From: Singulisphaera acidiphila DSM 18658
GTDB taxonomy: Bacteria; Planctomycetota; Planctomycetia; Isosphaerales; Isosphaeraceae
Reading direction: 5' to 3'
DNA: 64,000 nucleotides
Assembly (NCBI RefSeq): GCF_000242455.2
Contig: NC_019892.1
Coordinates: 558,001-622,000 of the forward strand
Shown: positions 28,532 through 39,200 of the stretch, in pieces
Layout: every line of letters begins with the position of its first letter
Position numbering within the stretch: position 1 is the first letter of the stretch
Notes under the pieces: generated by a model
What the model was told of the DNA's origin: nothing
The model's database searches: none
The model's input: only the letters and a program-made list of their open reading frames with translations
Made by a program: the position numbers and the translations under genes

Positions 28532-29551
28532 ATGACGCAACGAACCGAGCGACGGCAATTCTTTGGGCAGGCGATTGCGATGGCCGTGGCCGCCGGATCG
28601 GGTGTCCAGCGAGTGGGGCGGGCCTTCGGGCAAGAGACGTCCGCCCCTGGTGGCGAGCCGGCGGTGGCGAAAGCGAAGGCAACTGGGGAGACCAAGGGAA
28701 TGATTCCGATCATCGACACGCACCAACACCTCTGGGACCTCACCCGGTTCCGCCTGCCCTGGCTGAAGGACGGCACGCCGCTGTCCAAGAGCTTCCTCAT
28801 GGACGACTACTTGAAAGCCGTCGAGGGCCTGGGCGTGGTCAAGTCGGTCTACATGGAAGTGGACGTCGAGCCGGCGCAGCACGAGGCGGAGGCCGACTAC
28901 GTCATCGATCTCTGCCGCCGTCACGTGGGCCCGATGGTCGGCGCCGTGATCGGCGGGCGTCCCTCCTCGGACGGCTTCGCAGCCTCGATCGACCGATACA
29001 AAGAAGAATCCGCAATCAAAGGGATTCGCCAGGTGCTCCACGGTGGCAGCACGCCGCAGGGTTACTGCCTCGATTCGAAGTTCGTCCAGGGCATTCGGCT
29101 CCTGGGCGAGCGCGGCCTGAGCTTCGACCTCTGCATGCGGTCCGGTGAGTTGCAGGACGGAGCCCGACTCGTCGACGCCTGCCCCGGCACGTCATTCATC
29201 CTCGACCACTGTGGCAACCCGAGCGTCCGCGAAAAGGACCTGTCCGCCTGGCGAACTGACATTTCCCGCCTGGCCGAGCGGAAGAACCTTGTCTGCAAGG
29301 TCTCGGGAATCGTCGCTTCCGCGGCCCCCGATCCCTGGACCCCGGCCGACCTCGCCCCCATCGTCAATCACGTCCTGTCCGCCTTCGGCCCCGACCGCGT
29401 CATCTTCGGCGGCGACTGGCCCGTCTGCACGCTGGCCGCGACCCCTCGCCAGTGGGTCGAGGCGCTGCGGGAGATCGTCCAGGGCCGAAGCGAGGTCGAG
29501 CGGCGGAAGCTGTTCCACGACAACGCCCTGCGGGTCTATCGCCTCGCATGA
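28532..29551 (+). CDS. Tat-exported amidohydrolase, sugar-lactonase-like (COG3618 type)
   Basis: 339 residues. The start MTQRTERRQFFGQAIAMAVAAG is a twin-arginine-like signal. The mature enzyme begins IPIIDTHQHLWDL (HxH metal site) and continues with VKSVYMEVDV, IKGIRQVLHG, FDLCMRSGEL, FILDHCGNPSV, and the terminal acid in VIFGGDWPVCTLAATPRQWVEAL. This pattern matches fuconolactonase/rhamnonolactonase-like members of amidohydrolase family 2. Exported location and a lactone substrate are inferences. Decayed transposase sequence follows within about 30 bp. Confidence 0.88.
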   Translation: MTQRTERRQFFGQAIAMAVAAGSGVQRVGRAFGQETSAPGGEPAVAKAKATGETKGMIPIIDTHQHLWDLTRFRLPWLKDGTPLSKSFLMDDYLKAVEGLGVVKSVYMEVDVEPAQHEAEADYVIDLCRRHVGPMVGAVIGGRPSSDGFAASIDRYKEESAIKGIRQVLHGGSTPQGYCLDSKFVQGIRLLGERGLSFDLCMRSGELQDGARLVDACPGTSFILDHCGNPSVREKDLSAWRTDISRLAERKNLVCKVSGIVASAAPDPWTPADLAPIVNHVLSAFGPDRVIFGGDWPVCTLAATPRQWVEALREIVQGRSEVERRKLFHDNALRVYRLA

Positions 29552-29880
29552 CCGGAACGCGAAGCCTTTGCAGGGAGTCGTACGCCAAGTCACCCTGCAA
29601 GGAGTCGGGCTTCTTCCTCGGGTGGCCGGCCTTGCCCGCCACCGCCGGGGGCGTTGAACAGCGGTGCCAACTGGTCGATGTCATTGACGTTCGCCACCGT
29701 CACACTCGAGGCCAGGGGAATGCCACTGGCCTCGGTGATCACATGGTGCATGCTGCCAGGCTTGGACGACCGGTCCACAGGGTTGGGGCCGGTCTCCTCG
29801 CCCCTGTAGGCCGCCCGCACGAAGCTGCTATCGATCAGCGCCCTGGACCAGACGAAAAAAGGGGAACATAGCAAATAAAC
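29552..29880 (-). pseudogene. IS5-family transposase remnant
   Basis: The minus strand encodes WSRALIDSSFVRAAYRGEE, then GPNPVDRSSKPGSMHHVITE and GIPLASSVTVANVNDIDQL, matching the start of the IS5-type DDE catalytic domain (first D in ID-S). The frame then fails, and GDLAYDS in a neighbouring frame corresponds to the expected next motif. N- and C-terminal thirds are missing and no terminal repeats are seen. It abuts the lactonase-like gene. Confidence 0.8.
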
Positions 29881-30094
29881 ATCCACTCCGAGTGAGGACG
29901 TGGCGTCCGAAACAGTGTTTTTTGATAAGAAAGCTGCGAGTGGAATTGCGCAACAACCTGATGAGCCAAGGAGTTAATGCTTAGCTTCGTGCCATTCCCC
30001 TCCGTCCCCTTTTCTCCTGCCACGGTGGCGTACTCCTTTGCCTTGTTGGCAAATTTGGTGCTGGTGAGGCTTCACCAAGGGGACGCCGCCCTTC
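29881..30094. other. gene-free spacer within decayed mobile DNA
   Basis: No gene is recognisable. It contains the minus-strand sequence AAAAGGGGACGGAGGGGA near 30005, related to a motif at 2622. Planctomycete genomes often carry such strings at the borders of small repeat elements; that link is a guess. Confidence 0.35.
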
Positions 30095-30690
30095 TCATTT
30101 CCTCCATCCACGACTTCTGACAATAGCTCGTTGAAATTGTTGCTTGCTATTATTTGGATCCAAAAGACCTTCCAATTCGTCGCATTTCTTGTCCAGTAGA
30201 ATTAAGGCATTTTGCAACTCATCGTTCGAAGCCTTACAGTACGAGATCAGAGAGTTGCCGAGATCTGCGAGCGCCTTCGGTGCTCCCCTCGACGGCGAGC
30301 AGGTCTCGCCGTACATTCCTTTCCAGGCATATTCGGAATTCACACCGTCGTCGGGGCAACCGACGTGGGGTCCTCCCTCGGGGTAGCGGACTCCTTTGAG
30401 CATTCTCTCCCAGATGCAATAGGCTCGCTGCGCCCGGTCTCGGCCAGAGATTTCTTGACAGATGGCAAGGGTCGTGCTGTTGACGATGGCCTGGTCAGGC
30501 TTTCCGTCACCGTTGAAGTCTCCAGCGGTGACTCCCGTGACTCCGCTGCCGGTCGTGACGGGCAGAGCGGACTCGAATCGGCCGTCGGCGTCGGTGTTTC
30601 TGATGATCTGTGCGGTGGCGCCGTTGGACGCGAGGGCGATGTCTTCGACGTAGTTCTGGCCGCTGTTGAGGACGTAAAGCGGGGGGCATT
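30095..30690 (-). pseudogene. orphan FG-GAP fragment joined to an unrecognised Cys-containing C-terminal segment
   Basis: One minus-strand frame is open from about 30690 to 30095 but has no start codon until ATG 30403. Its upstream half reads LNSGQNYVEDIALASNGATA, then VTGVTAGDFNGDGKPDQAI and VNSTTLAI, an FG-GAP/VCBS unit like those in the RHS protein at 33279. It then runs without a stop into CQEISGRDRAQRAYCIWERM and about 100 further residues with several cysteines and a helical end (NDELQNALILLDKKCDELEGLL). This looks like a truncated 3' end of an RHS/FG-GAP-type surface gene. The 5' truncation coincides with a large hairpin. Confidence 0.6.
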
Positions 30691-30760
30691 AGGAGCGTAA
30701 CGGGGGGTATAGCGATCATCAACGACTGTTGATGATCGCTATGCCCCCCCCTGTACGTCC
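30670..30760. repeat. nested hairpin element
   Basis: An inner stem of 22 bp (30702-30723 with 30728-30749, one G-T wobble, 4-nt loop GACT) contains GGGGGG at its base. An outer near-repeat (30670-30689 with 30741-30760, 18 of 20 positions complementary) shares its right arm with the inner one. It sits exactly where the FG-GAP fragment loses its reading frame and could be a miniature mobile hairpin or a recombination scar. Confidence 0.75.
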
Positions 30761-30813
30761 TCGTGACGATTCGGGTCCATTGACAGGGTCGTCAGGGGAG
30801 GTGGTTGATCCTA

Positions 30814-31686
30814 TCAACGATCCTTCGGGGTCGGCCTGGACTCCGCCTCATCGTCCCGAGAAGGTTCGCGGGTCATCGCTTTCCATTGGTCGGACTGTTC
30901 TCGGGTGAGGAGTGCGAGCACTCGCTCAAGGGCCCCCTCAAACAATGGATCCATTTTCTTCTTCAGGGCCGTGGCACTCTCGGCGTCCTTCGGAGGGGGA
31001 CCGAAATCCTTTTGCAACGTTCGAACCTGATCAAAGAGCTCTTCGATGATTGTGACGATTTGCTTCTGTTGCTCGCGGCTCAGGCGAAGTTTCTCCTTAA
31101 CATCGGGCCAGCGGAATGCTCCCACGCCTGTACCGGTCAAAAAGTTGTGCTCTAGCAATTTACACTGAAAGGGTGAGAGGATTTCGACCAGGGCCACCCC
31201 AGCCTCTCGGTCCACGAAATTCACGATTTGCGCATCGAAGGTCGATTGAGGACCGGACAACTTCAGGTTCAGGGTGCCCTGACGCCCTTGTTTCAGCCGC
31301 TCTTCCCGCTGTGCCTCGAGTTTTCTGATCTGGGCAACCTGATCCTTGGTGAGCCTCAATCCTCTCACAACAGCCTCTATGTAGGGATTGGTGAGAATTC
31401 TCCTGCCTACATATCCGCCGAGGCGTTCGAACTCTAAATCCGACCGGACGGTCTTGAGCAATCCCTGGGACTTCGTCTCAGATTCCTTCGCCGGAGGTTG
31501 GCTCTTTGCCTCACTAGCACTGTCCTCCGTGCCCTGGCCTGCACCCGCCACTTCGGGTTTCTCCGCGGCGGGGGGGGTGGCACGGAGGGTCAGCCCTATC
31601 CCGGGAACGAGGAGGACCACCCCCATCGCAAAACTGATTCGAGAGAGAGGGGAAACTCTTTGATGAATGATCTTCACGTGATTCAT
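30814..31686 (-). CDS. secreted or membrane-anchored helical protein, Spy/CpxP-like in style
   Basis: 290 residues, not recognised with certainty. A hydrophobic segment (FAMGVVLLVPGIGLTL, about 19-34) is followed by a low-complexity Ala/Glu/Lys linker. The rest is largely helical, with two motifs resembling the LTxxQ repeat of Spy/CpxP-like proteins: LRLTKDQVAQIRKLEAQREERL (in the middle) and LRLSREQQKQIVTIIEELF. The C-terminus is charged and Pro-rich. GGAG 6 bases before ATG 31686 supports the start. It stands between decayed mobile sequences and may be an ordinary planctomycete hypothetical. Confidence 0.75.
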   Translation of the reverse strand: MNHVKIIHQRVSPLSRISFAMGVVLLVPGIGLTLRATPPAAEKPEVAGAGQGTEDSASEAKSQPPAKESETKSQGLLKTVRSDLEFERLGGYVGRRILTNPYIEAVVRGLRLTKDQVAQIRKLEAQREERLKQGRQGTLNLKLSGPQSTFDAQIVNFVDREAGVALVEILSPFQCKLLEHNFLTGTGVGAFRWPDVKEKLRLSREQQKQIVTIIEELFDQVRTLQKDFGPPPKDAESATALKKKMDPLFEGALERVLALLTREQSDQWKAMTREPSRDDEAESRPTPKDR

Positions 31687-31991
31687 GATCTACTCCAAAC
31701 AAAGTGACGTGACGCCCAACTATTGCATTGCGTAAATCGGCATGTTCAGATCTGTTTGCTAGTCGCCGGGTATTACCACGGAACGGAATAGGATCAAAGT
31801 CGAACAATGGCCTCCTATTGAGTTGAGAATTTTTTTCAACGATCCGGCAACGGGCTAAAAAGCAGGTGAATCTTGAGGTTGCGTCCGAGGCTTGCATGCA
31901 GGCATTTGGGGCGACCACCTCAAGAAAACGACTTGAGTACAAGCCTCTGGAGGCACTTCGGTTTTCGGCTGGTTTTTAGCCCGTTGTCGGA
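31687..31991. other. gene-free spacer
   Basis: About 300 bp upstream of the helical-protein gene and beside the IS630 remnant. No gene, repeat or clear promoter is visible. Confidence 0.4.
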
Positions 31992-32623
31992 TCATTGTTT
32001 TTTTGGGGGGGAGGGAGAAAGTAGCTGAATGACATGCAATAGGACTTTAGAAAGTTGATCCATAAACGCCGAGATTCTCGCATGCAATGTTCCCTTGGTG
32101 TTTGGCAAGCCAGACTTGTCCACCTCGCCTTTCATGTCATCGTTGAGATATTCCACAGAGCTCCTCTCCGGCGAGTAACGAGGCACAAAGACATCTCAAT
32201 CTGTGGCTTGTGCGTCTCGTTTCAGTTCGTCGATCGGCAATTTGTGTGTCTTGATCCAGTTTATCACTTCCGGCGTCTTTGCGCTTGAAGTCGATCCGCG
32301 ATTAAGAGGATTTTTCGGGAGGCCCCATCGACCAACCTGTTCAGAAATTCCAGGGACACCGTCGCATTGAGTGACCCCTGATAGATCGTGATCTGGACCT
32401 TTCCCTCCTTACTGATCGCAGTGATCAGGTTTGCACGGAAGTGTAGGGCTGGCATTTTCATCAAGGCAGGTTCCCTTTGGGAGCGTACTCACAGCCGAGA
32501 TGGCGATTCGCGTTCACGCCCACTTCGTCGGCCCAGAGTATCTCCGCGTCATCCTTTGGCCGCACGCTTCGCAATGGCCGGATCCGTCACTTCGAGCTGC
32601 GGTTCGACTTCGTCCGGTCGCTG
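31992..32623 (-). pseudogene. IS630-family transposase remnant (frameshifted)
   Basis: Minus-strand fragments in successive frames assemble an IS630 DDE transposase: PQLEVTDPAIAKRAAKG, (shift) DDAEILWADEVGVNANRHLG, FRANLITAISKEGKVQITIY, SLEFLNRLVDGASRKILLIAD, (shift) and PRYSPERSSVEYLNDDMKGE to the usual end. The N-terminal HTH part is absent, cut where IS3 sequence begins at about 32624-32645. At least two frameshifts make it inactive. Confidence 0.85.
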
Positions 32624-32644
32624 TTTCCACGAATGTCACGTCGG

Positions 32645-33160
32645 TTTTTTGGAGGTGCAGCCCCAGCGTCGCAAGTACTGTCCGAATCAGAGGCTGCACT
32701 CGCTTCCGATTGGCCTCCTTCCCTTGTCGATCCAGCCAGGCGGCCAACTTGCCACTCCCGTAGAGCGGGCAGGCCATGTACTGCTTTTCGATCAGCCGCA
32801 TCAGCCGCAGGTTCTCGGGCGTATCACTGATGGGTTGGCAATCGAGGCGCGATCGGCTCAGGCCCAGCAACTCGCACTGACGCCGGACGCTCAGATCGGC
32901 ATGATCGACCTCGACCAACACCCTTCGGTCCTCAGCCGAAGGGGGCGACGTTTCTTCATCCACTCGAACTTCATCTTGAGCCGGCCGAGTTGCCGAAGAC
33001 CTCCTCGACACCGGAGACGAACAGCTTCTTCCAGCCGTGGATCAGTATGGGATGGACGCCGTACTGTCCGGCCAACTCGTTGATCGTCCGGTCCCCTTTT
33101 CAGGCCGCCGAAGCGACCTGGCCTTGAACGCCGCCGTGTGGACTTTTCGTTTACGCGCCA
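32645..33160 (-). pseudogene. IS3-family transposase remnant (OrfA and start of OrfB, frameshifted)
   Basis: The upstream part reads MARKRKVHTAAFKA, then frameshifted INELAGQYGVHP-like and HGWKKLFVSGVEEVFG-like segments, as in OrfA of IS3 elements. The next part reads LSVRRQCELLGLSRS, then ENLRLMRLIEKQYMACPLYGSGKLAAW and NRKRVQPLIRTV, the N-terminus of OrfB. The integrase core (DDE) is missing and replaced by IS630 sequence, so one element probably interrupted or recombined with the other. Confidence 0.85.
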
Positions 33161-33174
33161 TTCGTTCCCTTCCT

Positions 33175-33208
33175 CCGGACCACCAACTTAGCTTAACTGG
33201 TGGTCCGG
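33175..33208. repeat. hairpin at the outer edge of the IS3 remnant
   Basis: CCGGACCACCA (33175-33185) is exactly inverted as TGGTGGTCCGG (33198-33208) with a 12-nt spacer. It lies just before OrfA and may be the structured end or upstream region of the former IS3 element. Confidence 0.6.
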
Positions 33209-33278
33209 ACTTCGGAATTCACTTTAGGTGGATCACCGGATCATGCGGGTTTGAATGTGTCAACGACGTTTGAAGTTG

Positions 33279-36200
33279 CTATCTAGGCCTTGTAGTGTGG
33301 CCGGGCGTCGGAGCTGGTGTCGTAAGCGGCGGCGGCTCGACAGTCGGGGCTGAGGGTGGAATAGGTGGGATACCTGGGGTAGGAATTTGTGGAGTCAATG
33401 GTGGTGCCGGTGGCACCGTGTAAGGGGGACTCGTCGGCTGCGGTGCTCCACCCGAGCCGGATGACGAAGGGAATAGATTCCCATTGTTAACAATTCTACG
33501 ATTCTTGCACTCCTGCCAAGCTTTGTACGCGGCATCGTAGGCCTTCTTTCGCTCATCCCATGCATTTCGCTCCAGCCAGTAAGCGTCCCAAGCAGGATCC
33601 TCAAAATTTTTATCTGGAACAATTGGCATATGTCCTACATCTTCAAATTTCGGTGGGTCAACGTGAGGCCCGTTCAGGAAATCAACCAGACACGAGATGC
33701 CATTCCCCGGCCTCCCTGTGTTCCCCGGCCTCCCTGTATTCCCCGGCTGAGGGTTGGGTGACGGACGCTGAGGAGATGCCTTTTGGAGCCCTTCAGGATC
33801 GATGGCGTTCGTAGCATTGTTTCCCACGTACCGATTGAGGTTCACATCGCCCGCCGTGAACCCGCTCGGATCCTCACTGAGCCACCTTCCCGTCGCAGGA
33901 TCCTGGACACGGTGAATGGCCAGATTCAGCCCCACCGTTTTGTCGCGCACCAGGCCGGCGAAGCTCACGTAGCGGTCGCCGGCGGAAGGGGCCGATTCGG
34001 CCTCGGTTCCACCATAGACGTTATAGTCGACGTGGTCGATCGTGACGCCAGAGTTGTTCACCAGGTCGCGGACCGTCCCCAAGCGATCACCTAAGTACCA
34101 GGCGGTGACCCCAGAAATCTCCCGCGCCAGGACGGCTTCGACGCCGGCAGCGGTCGGGCCGCCGAGATACCTCACGGTTTGCGTCCCGGTGCTGTCAAAG
34201 TCAAGGATCGGCGAGAAGCCGTCGTAAAGCGTCCAGGTCGTTGTCGCACCAGCCTTCTTGCCGATGCGGCGGTTGAGTGCGTCGTACGTGTAGGTGGCGA
34301 TTCGGGTAGTAGTCAAACTGACGACTGTGTCCACCGCGAGCAGGCGGTTCCGGTGATCCCAGGTATAAATCGTCTCATCGCCACTGGAAACCTCCGTCTT
34401 GCTCGTCAGATTTCCCTCATCGTCGTAGGTGTAATTGAACGTCCCGTCCGAGGACATCTGATTGCCCGTGCCCGTCGCATAGCCGGACGTATTCCGGTTA
34501 CCATTAGCGTCGTAGCCGAAACTCTCATTGGCGAACGCGCCGTTGGTGTGCGTCACGCCGGTCAACTGGCCGTCGTTGGTATAAGTATAGCCGACGGTGT
34601 CGTTGGCCGTACCGCCGGACGTGGTCCAGGTGCGTGCCTCCTGGACCAGGCGGTTGGCGGCGTCAAGGTTGTAGCCATACGACGATCGTACCGTGCCGCC
34701 TGAGGTCTGATGGGTGAGCGTCGTCAAGCGATTGGCGGCGTCGTAGGCGTACTCGGTCACCAACACCGTGGCGGTGCCGGCGGTGTCGCTGTACCGGGTC
34801 AGGGTGGTGCGCCGGCCGGCGGCGTCGTAGGCGTAGTCGACCCGCTTCTGGGCCACGCCGCTCCCCGACTGGGTGATCCGGGTGAGCTCGTCGCGGGCGT
34901 TGTAGACGTACGAGGTCACGCCCCCGAGGCTATCGGCCAGGCTGGTCCGGTTCCCGACCGGGTCGTAGCCGTAGGTCAGGGTCACCTGGGGCAAGCCCGT
35001 GGTCCCCTGATTGTTCACGGTCAGCAGTCGATTCGCGTTATCGTAGCTGTACGCGTACTTGCTGACCGCGTCCTGGATCTGGGTGGTGCGTCCGGCGTAA
35101 TCGTACGAGTACGTGATCGTGTTCGTTACTGCCCCGCCCAGGGCGGCGAGCCACGTCTCGGTCGTTAACCGATCGTTGGCATCGTAGCCATAGCCGGTAA
35201 TTCGACCGAGTCGGTCGATTTTCTCGGTCCGGTTGCCGACCAGGTCGTAGGCGTAGGTCGTCACCTTACTGCGTGGATCGATCTCTTTCGTAACCCGGTT
35301 GGCATTGTCGTAGTTCCAGGAGGTGACGTTGCCCACGGGATCGGTCAGGCTGGTCAGTCGCGAGGCGAGGTCGTAGGTGTAGGTGGTCGTCCCACCGCCG
35401 GTGGGGGCCGTCTGGCTCACCAGGCGGCCGCGGACGTCGTAGGTGTTGGTGGTGACATGGCTGAGCGGGTCGATGATCGTTCGCAGGTTGCCGTCGGCGT
35501 CATAGCTGTAGCTGGTCGTGTGGTTCAGCGGGTCGGTGACGGCGATCCGCTGATTGAGATTATCATAGGTAAACGTGGTTTTGTGGGAGAGCGGATCCGT
35601 GATGCTCCTGAGGTTGCCTTGGAGGTCGTAGTTGTACGTGTAACCCGATCCACCGGAGCCGCCCCATCCGCCCGACCCCCCGAGGTCGAAGGGAAGGCTC
35701 TGGGTCTCGAGCCGTCCCAACTCGTTGTAGGAATAAGCGGTCATGTGGTTGTTGGGATCCGTCACCGAGATTAACTCGCCGGCGGGATTGTAAGCGTAGG
35801 TGGTGCGGTTCCCGTTCGGGTCGATGGTCCCCGTCAGGCGATTGGCGTTGTCGACGACGTAGGTGGTCGTGTGGCCGAGCGGATCGGTGACGGTTTTGAG
35901 GTTGCCGAAGGCGTCGTAGGTGTAGGTGGTGTGGCGGCTGGTCCCCTGGTTGACCGGGTCGGTCATGCCGATCCGCATGTCACGCGGATTGTAGGCATAG
36001 GTTGTCACATGCCCCAGGGCGTCGGTGACGCTCGTGAGGTTGCCGTCGGCGTCGTAGGTGTACGAGGTGGCTTTTCCTGCCGCCGCCTGCACTGGATTCC
36101 GTTGTGAGAGGATGCGACCGGCCTGGTCGTAGGTGAAAGTGGTGGTGCGGCTCAGTTCATCGGTCGCGGAGGTGAGGTCTCCCGCAGAATTGTATCCGAA

Positions 36201-39200
36201 GCTCACGTGGGGTGAGCCGGCGCCGGGGTAGGTGATCGTGGTGAGCCGGCCGAGTGAGTCGTAGGTGTAGGTGGTGGTGTTGCCGTTGCGGCTGGTATCG
36301 GTGAGGACCTGGCCTGCCGCGTTGTAGGTCCAGTCTTCGTGCAGGCCGTCGGGGTCGGTGCGGCGAAGGACGTTGCTGCGGAGGTCGAGTGTGAAGGTGG
36401 TGGTGTGGCCGTTGAAATCGGTGATCGAGGTGGGAACACGGTGGGGACCGTAGGTGATCGTCTCGATGTTCGGTGATCCCCCTGACCCACCGGAGCCTCC
36501 CGAACCGCTTGAACCTCCCGATCCGCTGCCAGGGCGGGTGATTGAGGTGACGTTGCCCACCGTGTCGTAAGTGAACGTGGTGACTCGGCCGAGTGGATCG
36601 GTCTGGACGACCGGGAAGCCCCGATTGTTGTAGGCGACGTTGGAGGATGCGCCGGTGGAGTCGACCATCCTGGTGGGGTGGCCCATCCAGTTATAGGTGA
36701 GGGTCGTCGTCCGTCCGTTGGGGTCGGTGAAGCTCCCGTTGTAGGCCGTTGAGAGGCTCCCGCTCCCCCCCGGAGCCACCAGCCCGTGACTTCGTGAGGA
36801 AGAGACCGAGGTCGACGATGTGCCGTCGAAGAGAGTCTCGCTCACGAATTGGTCGAAGGCGTTGTAGTACACCGTCGCGGTGTATCCGTTGGGGCTGATC
36901 ACGGTCGTGATCAGGTGCTTCGACGGGGTCGAGTAGCCGTATTGGGAGGTGGCGCCGTCGGGGTCGACGATCTGGGTGAGGTTGCCATTGGAGGCGATGG
37001 TGATCGTCGTGACCCGGCTGGCCGGGTCGGTGATCGTGGCGAGATGGCCGTTGACGTCGTAGGCCAGGGTTGTGACCAGACCCACCGGATCGGTGATCGT
37101 GCGCAGGGCACCGCTGACGTAGGCGTAGGTGGTTGTGTTGCCGTTGCGGTCGGCCTCCGAGATTTCGCGGCCGCTGGTGTCGAACCGAATCACGGTGCCA
37201 TCGGGATAGGTGTGAGTCCAGGTGCCGTCGAGGTTATGCACGAGAGTCGACGGGGAACTGCTCGGCCCCTTGAACTCAGGGGCGGCGGCATGCCGGTTGA
37301 ATTGTGAAGCGACAATCATCCCGATCTGTCCGTAGCTCGAGGGGAGCGGGATGGATCCGAGGGGGAAGAATTGGTTGGAACCGAGGTGGGCCTTGAAAAA
37401 CCGAATCTGGCCGGTGCCGTCAGTCCAGGCGATACTCGGCCGCCCAGCTCCGTTGATATCGGCGGCGATGATGTTTCCCGGCTGTGCGGAGAACGATCCG
37501 TGTCCGCCGCCCCAGTGAATGATTCCGGCCCCCCAGACGCCGGAAGCCGAGAGCGGGATGATGTCGATGTAGGTCTCGAAACCGGTGGTGACCGGGATGG
37601 CGATTTCCAGACCCACGTTCGGGCCGTTGAATTGGCCGGCGGCGAGGCCGAGAATCGCGCCGTTGGGTTGACCGACGGTGACCTTGGTGGATGTGAGGCT
37701 GAAGCCGCCGGATCCGTTGCCCGTGAAGAGGTCCAGGGCCATGATGGGGTAATAGCCGTGGATGACGGAGTTCATGTCCTGGACGGCGACGACCAGGTCG
37801 GACTTGCCGTCGCTGTTGTAGTCGGTGGCGACGATTCCTCCGAAGGCGGTGTGTCCCGAAGGGAGGGAGAGAGCCGTGGCGGCCGCCATGGATCCGCTCC
37901 CCGTGGCGAGCATCACGTCGGCCAGGCCGTTGTCGGTGACGAATGCGAGGTCGTCCTTGCCGTCGCCATTGAAATCGCCGACGACCATCGAGTTGGCCTT
38001 TGTGCCGCTTGAGACGCCATTCCCTGCGGAGGAAACGACGGGAGCGGCGAAGGTTCCGTTGCCGTATCCGGTGTAAATGGCCACAGAGTAAGATCCGCTC
38101 CCGGAACTCGGGGCCAGCAGGACGGCGGCATCGAGTACGCCGTTGATGTGCCCTGTGAAATTTCCGAGAGCGACGGCCTTGGCAATTTTTCCGCTGGGGA
38201 GTGAGTAGGAGCTTCCGGCGGTGAATCCGCCTGAGTTGTTATTCATCATGACGGCAAGAGTGTATGAGTTCACCACGACCTGATCGGGCCAAAGGTTGCC
38301 ATTCAGATCGCCTGCCGCCACGCCGACGACGCCGCCATAGGAAGTGGCCGTTGCGGCCGTGAAGTAGCCTGCCCCGTCGTTGGTGAGGATCTGCGAGTCG
38401 GTGGTGCTGGGTGCCAGGGCGAGGTCCTGGAAATAGGCTTGTCCATCGTTGTAGACGGCGTCGAATCGTTCGGTGCCTTGCTGCCCGGTGGTGATGAGTG
38501 CGGCCTCTCCGGTAGTGACCTGCGAGACCTGTTGCAAGCCGCCAATACTCCAGCCTGCCCCCAGGGGACCGCTCGCTCGATTCACGACGTTGACGAATCC
38601 CTCCACGGTGGACGATACCGTTGTGATTCCCGTGTAGATGGTGCCGAATGCCTTGGTCACGGTCATGGTGTAGGGATAGACGCCGGTGGCGAGAGACGAG
38701 GCATCAACCTCGGCGGGAATGTAGTAGGTGGTTCGTTCACTCAGGCCATGGAGGATTGGAAAGGTCGTGCTTGGTCCCTGAATGACGCCCGCCAGGCTGA
38801 CCAGGACCGAGATGGAGGAGATTGAGGAAGAGGCGCCGCCGACCGGTGTTGTGAATTGATACTGGACGACCGGGAAGGGGTGTGCCTGCTCTGAGCTGTA
38901 TTGGAGATCGAGTCCGCGATTGAGCCCCTGGGACTGGTAGGTGACGGTCTGATGGTCCTCAAAAAATGTACCGGTGAGGAGCCCGGCGTCGGAGTTCATG
39001 ACATTCGTTCGAGCCTCGCGCGGAATAATCTTGGGGCCACTCGGACCAGTGAATGGGGGAGGCGCCGTTCCGCTGGGGCCATTCTGGCAATCATGGCACG
39101 GTTCGTTTGGTTCAGAATCATCGCCTTGCGGTTCCTCGACGAGGCAACCCGAGGACGGGAGTCCATCGCTCCCCCCACTTCCTCCGCTTCCCCCACTCCC

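Noticed and set aside
33300..33800. Toxin domain at the RHS C-terminus
   Set aside because: The segment is Pro-rich and low-complexity, with no nuclease, deaminase or ADP-ribosyltransferase motif visible.
35200..36400. Regularly recurring similar segments
   Set aside because: They are the DNA of YD repeats in the RHS gene, explained by the protein.
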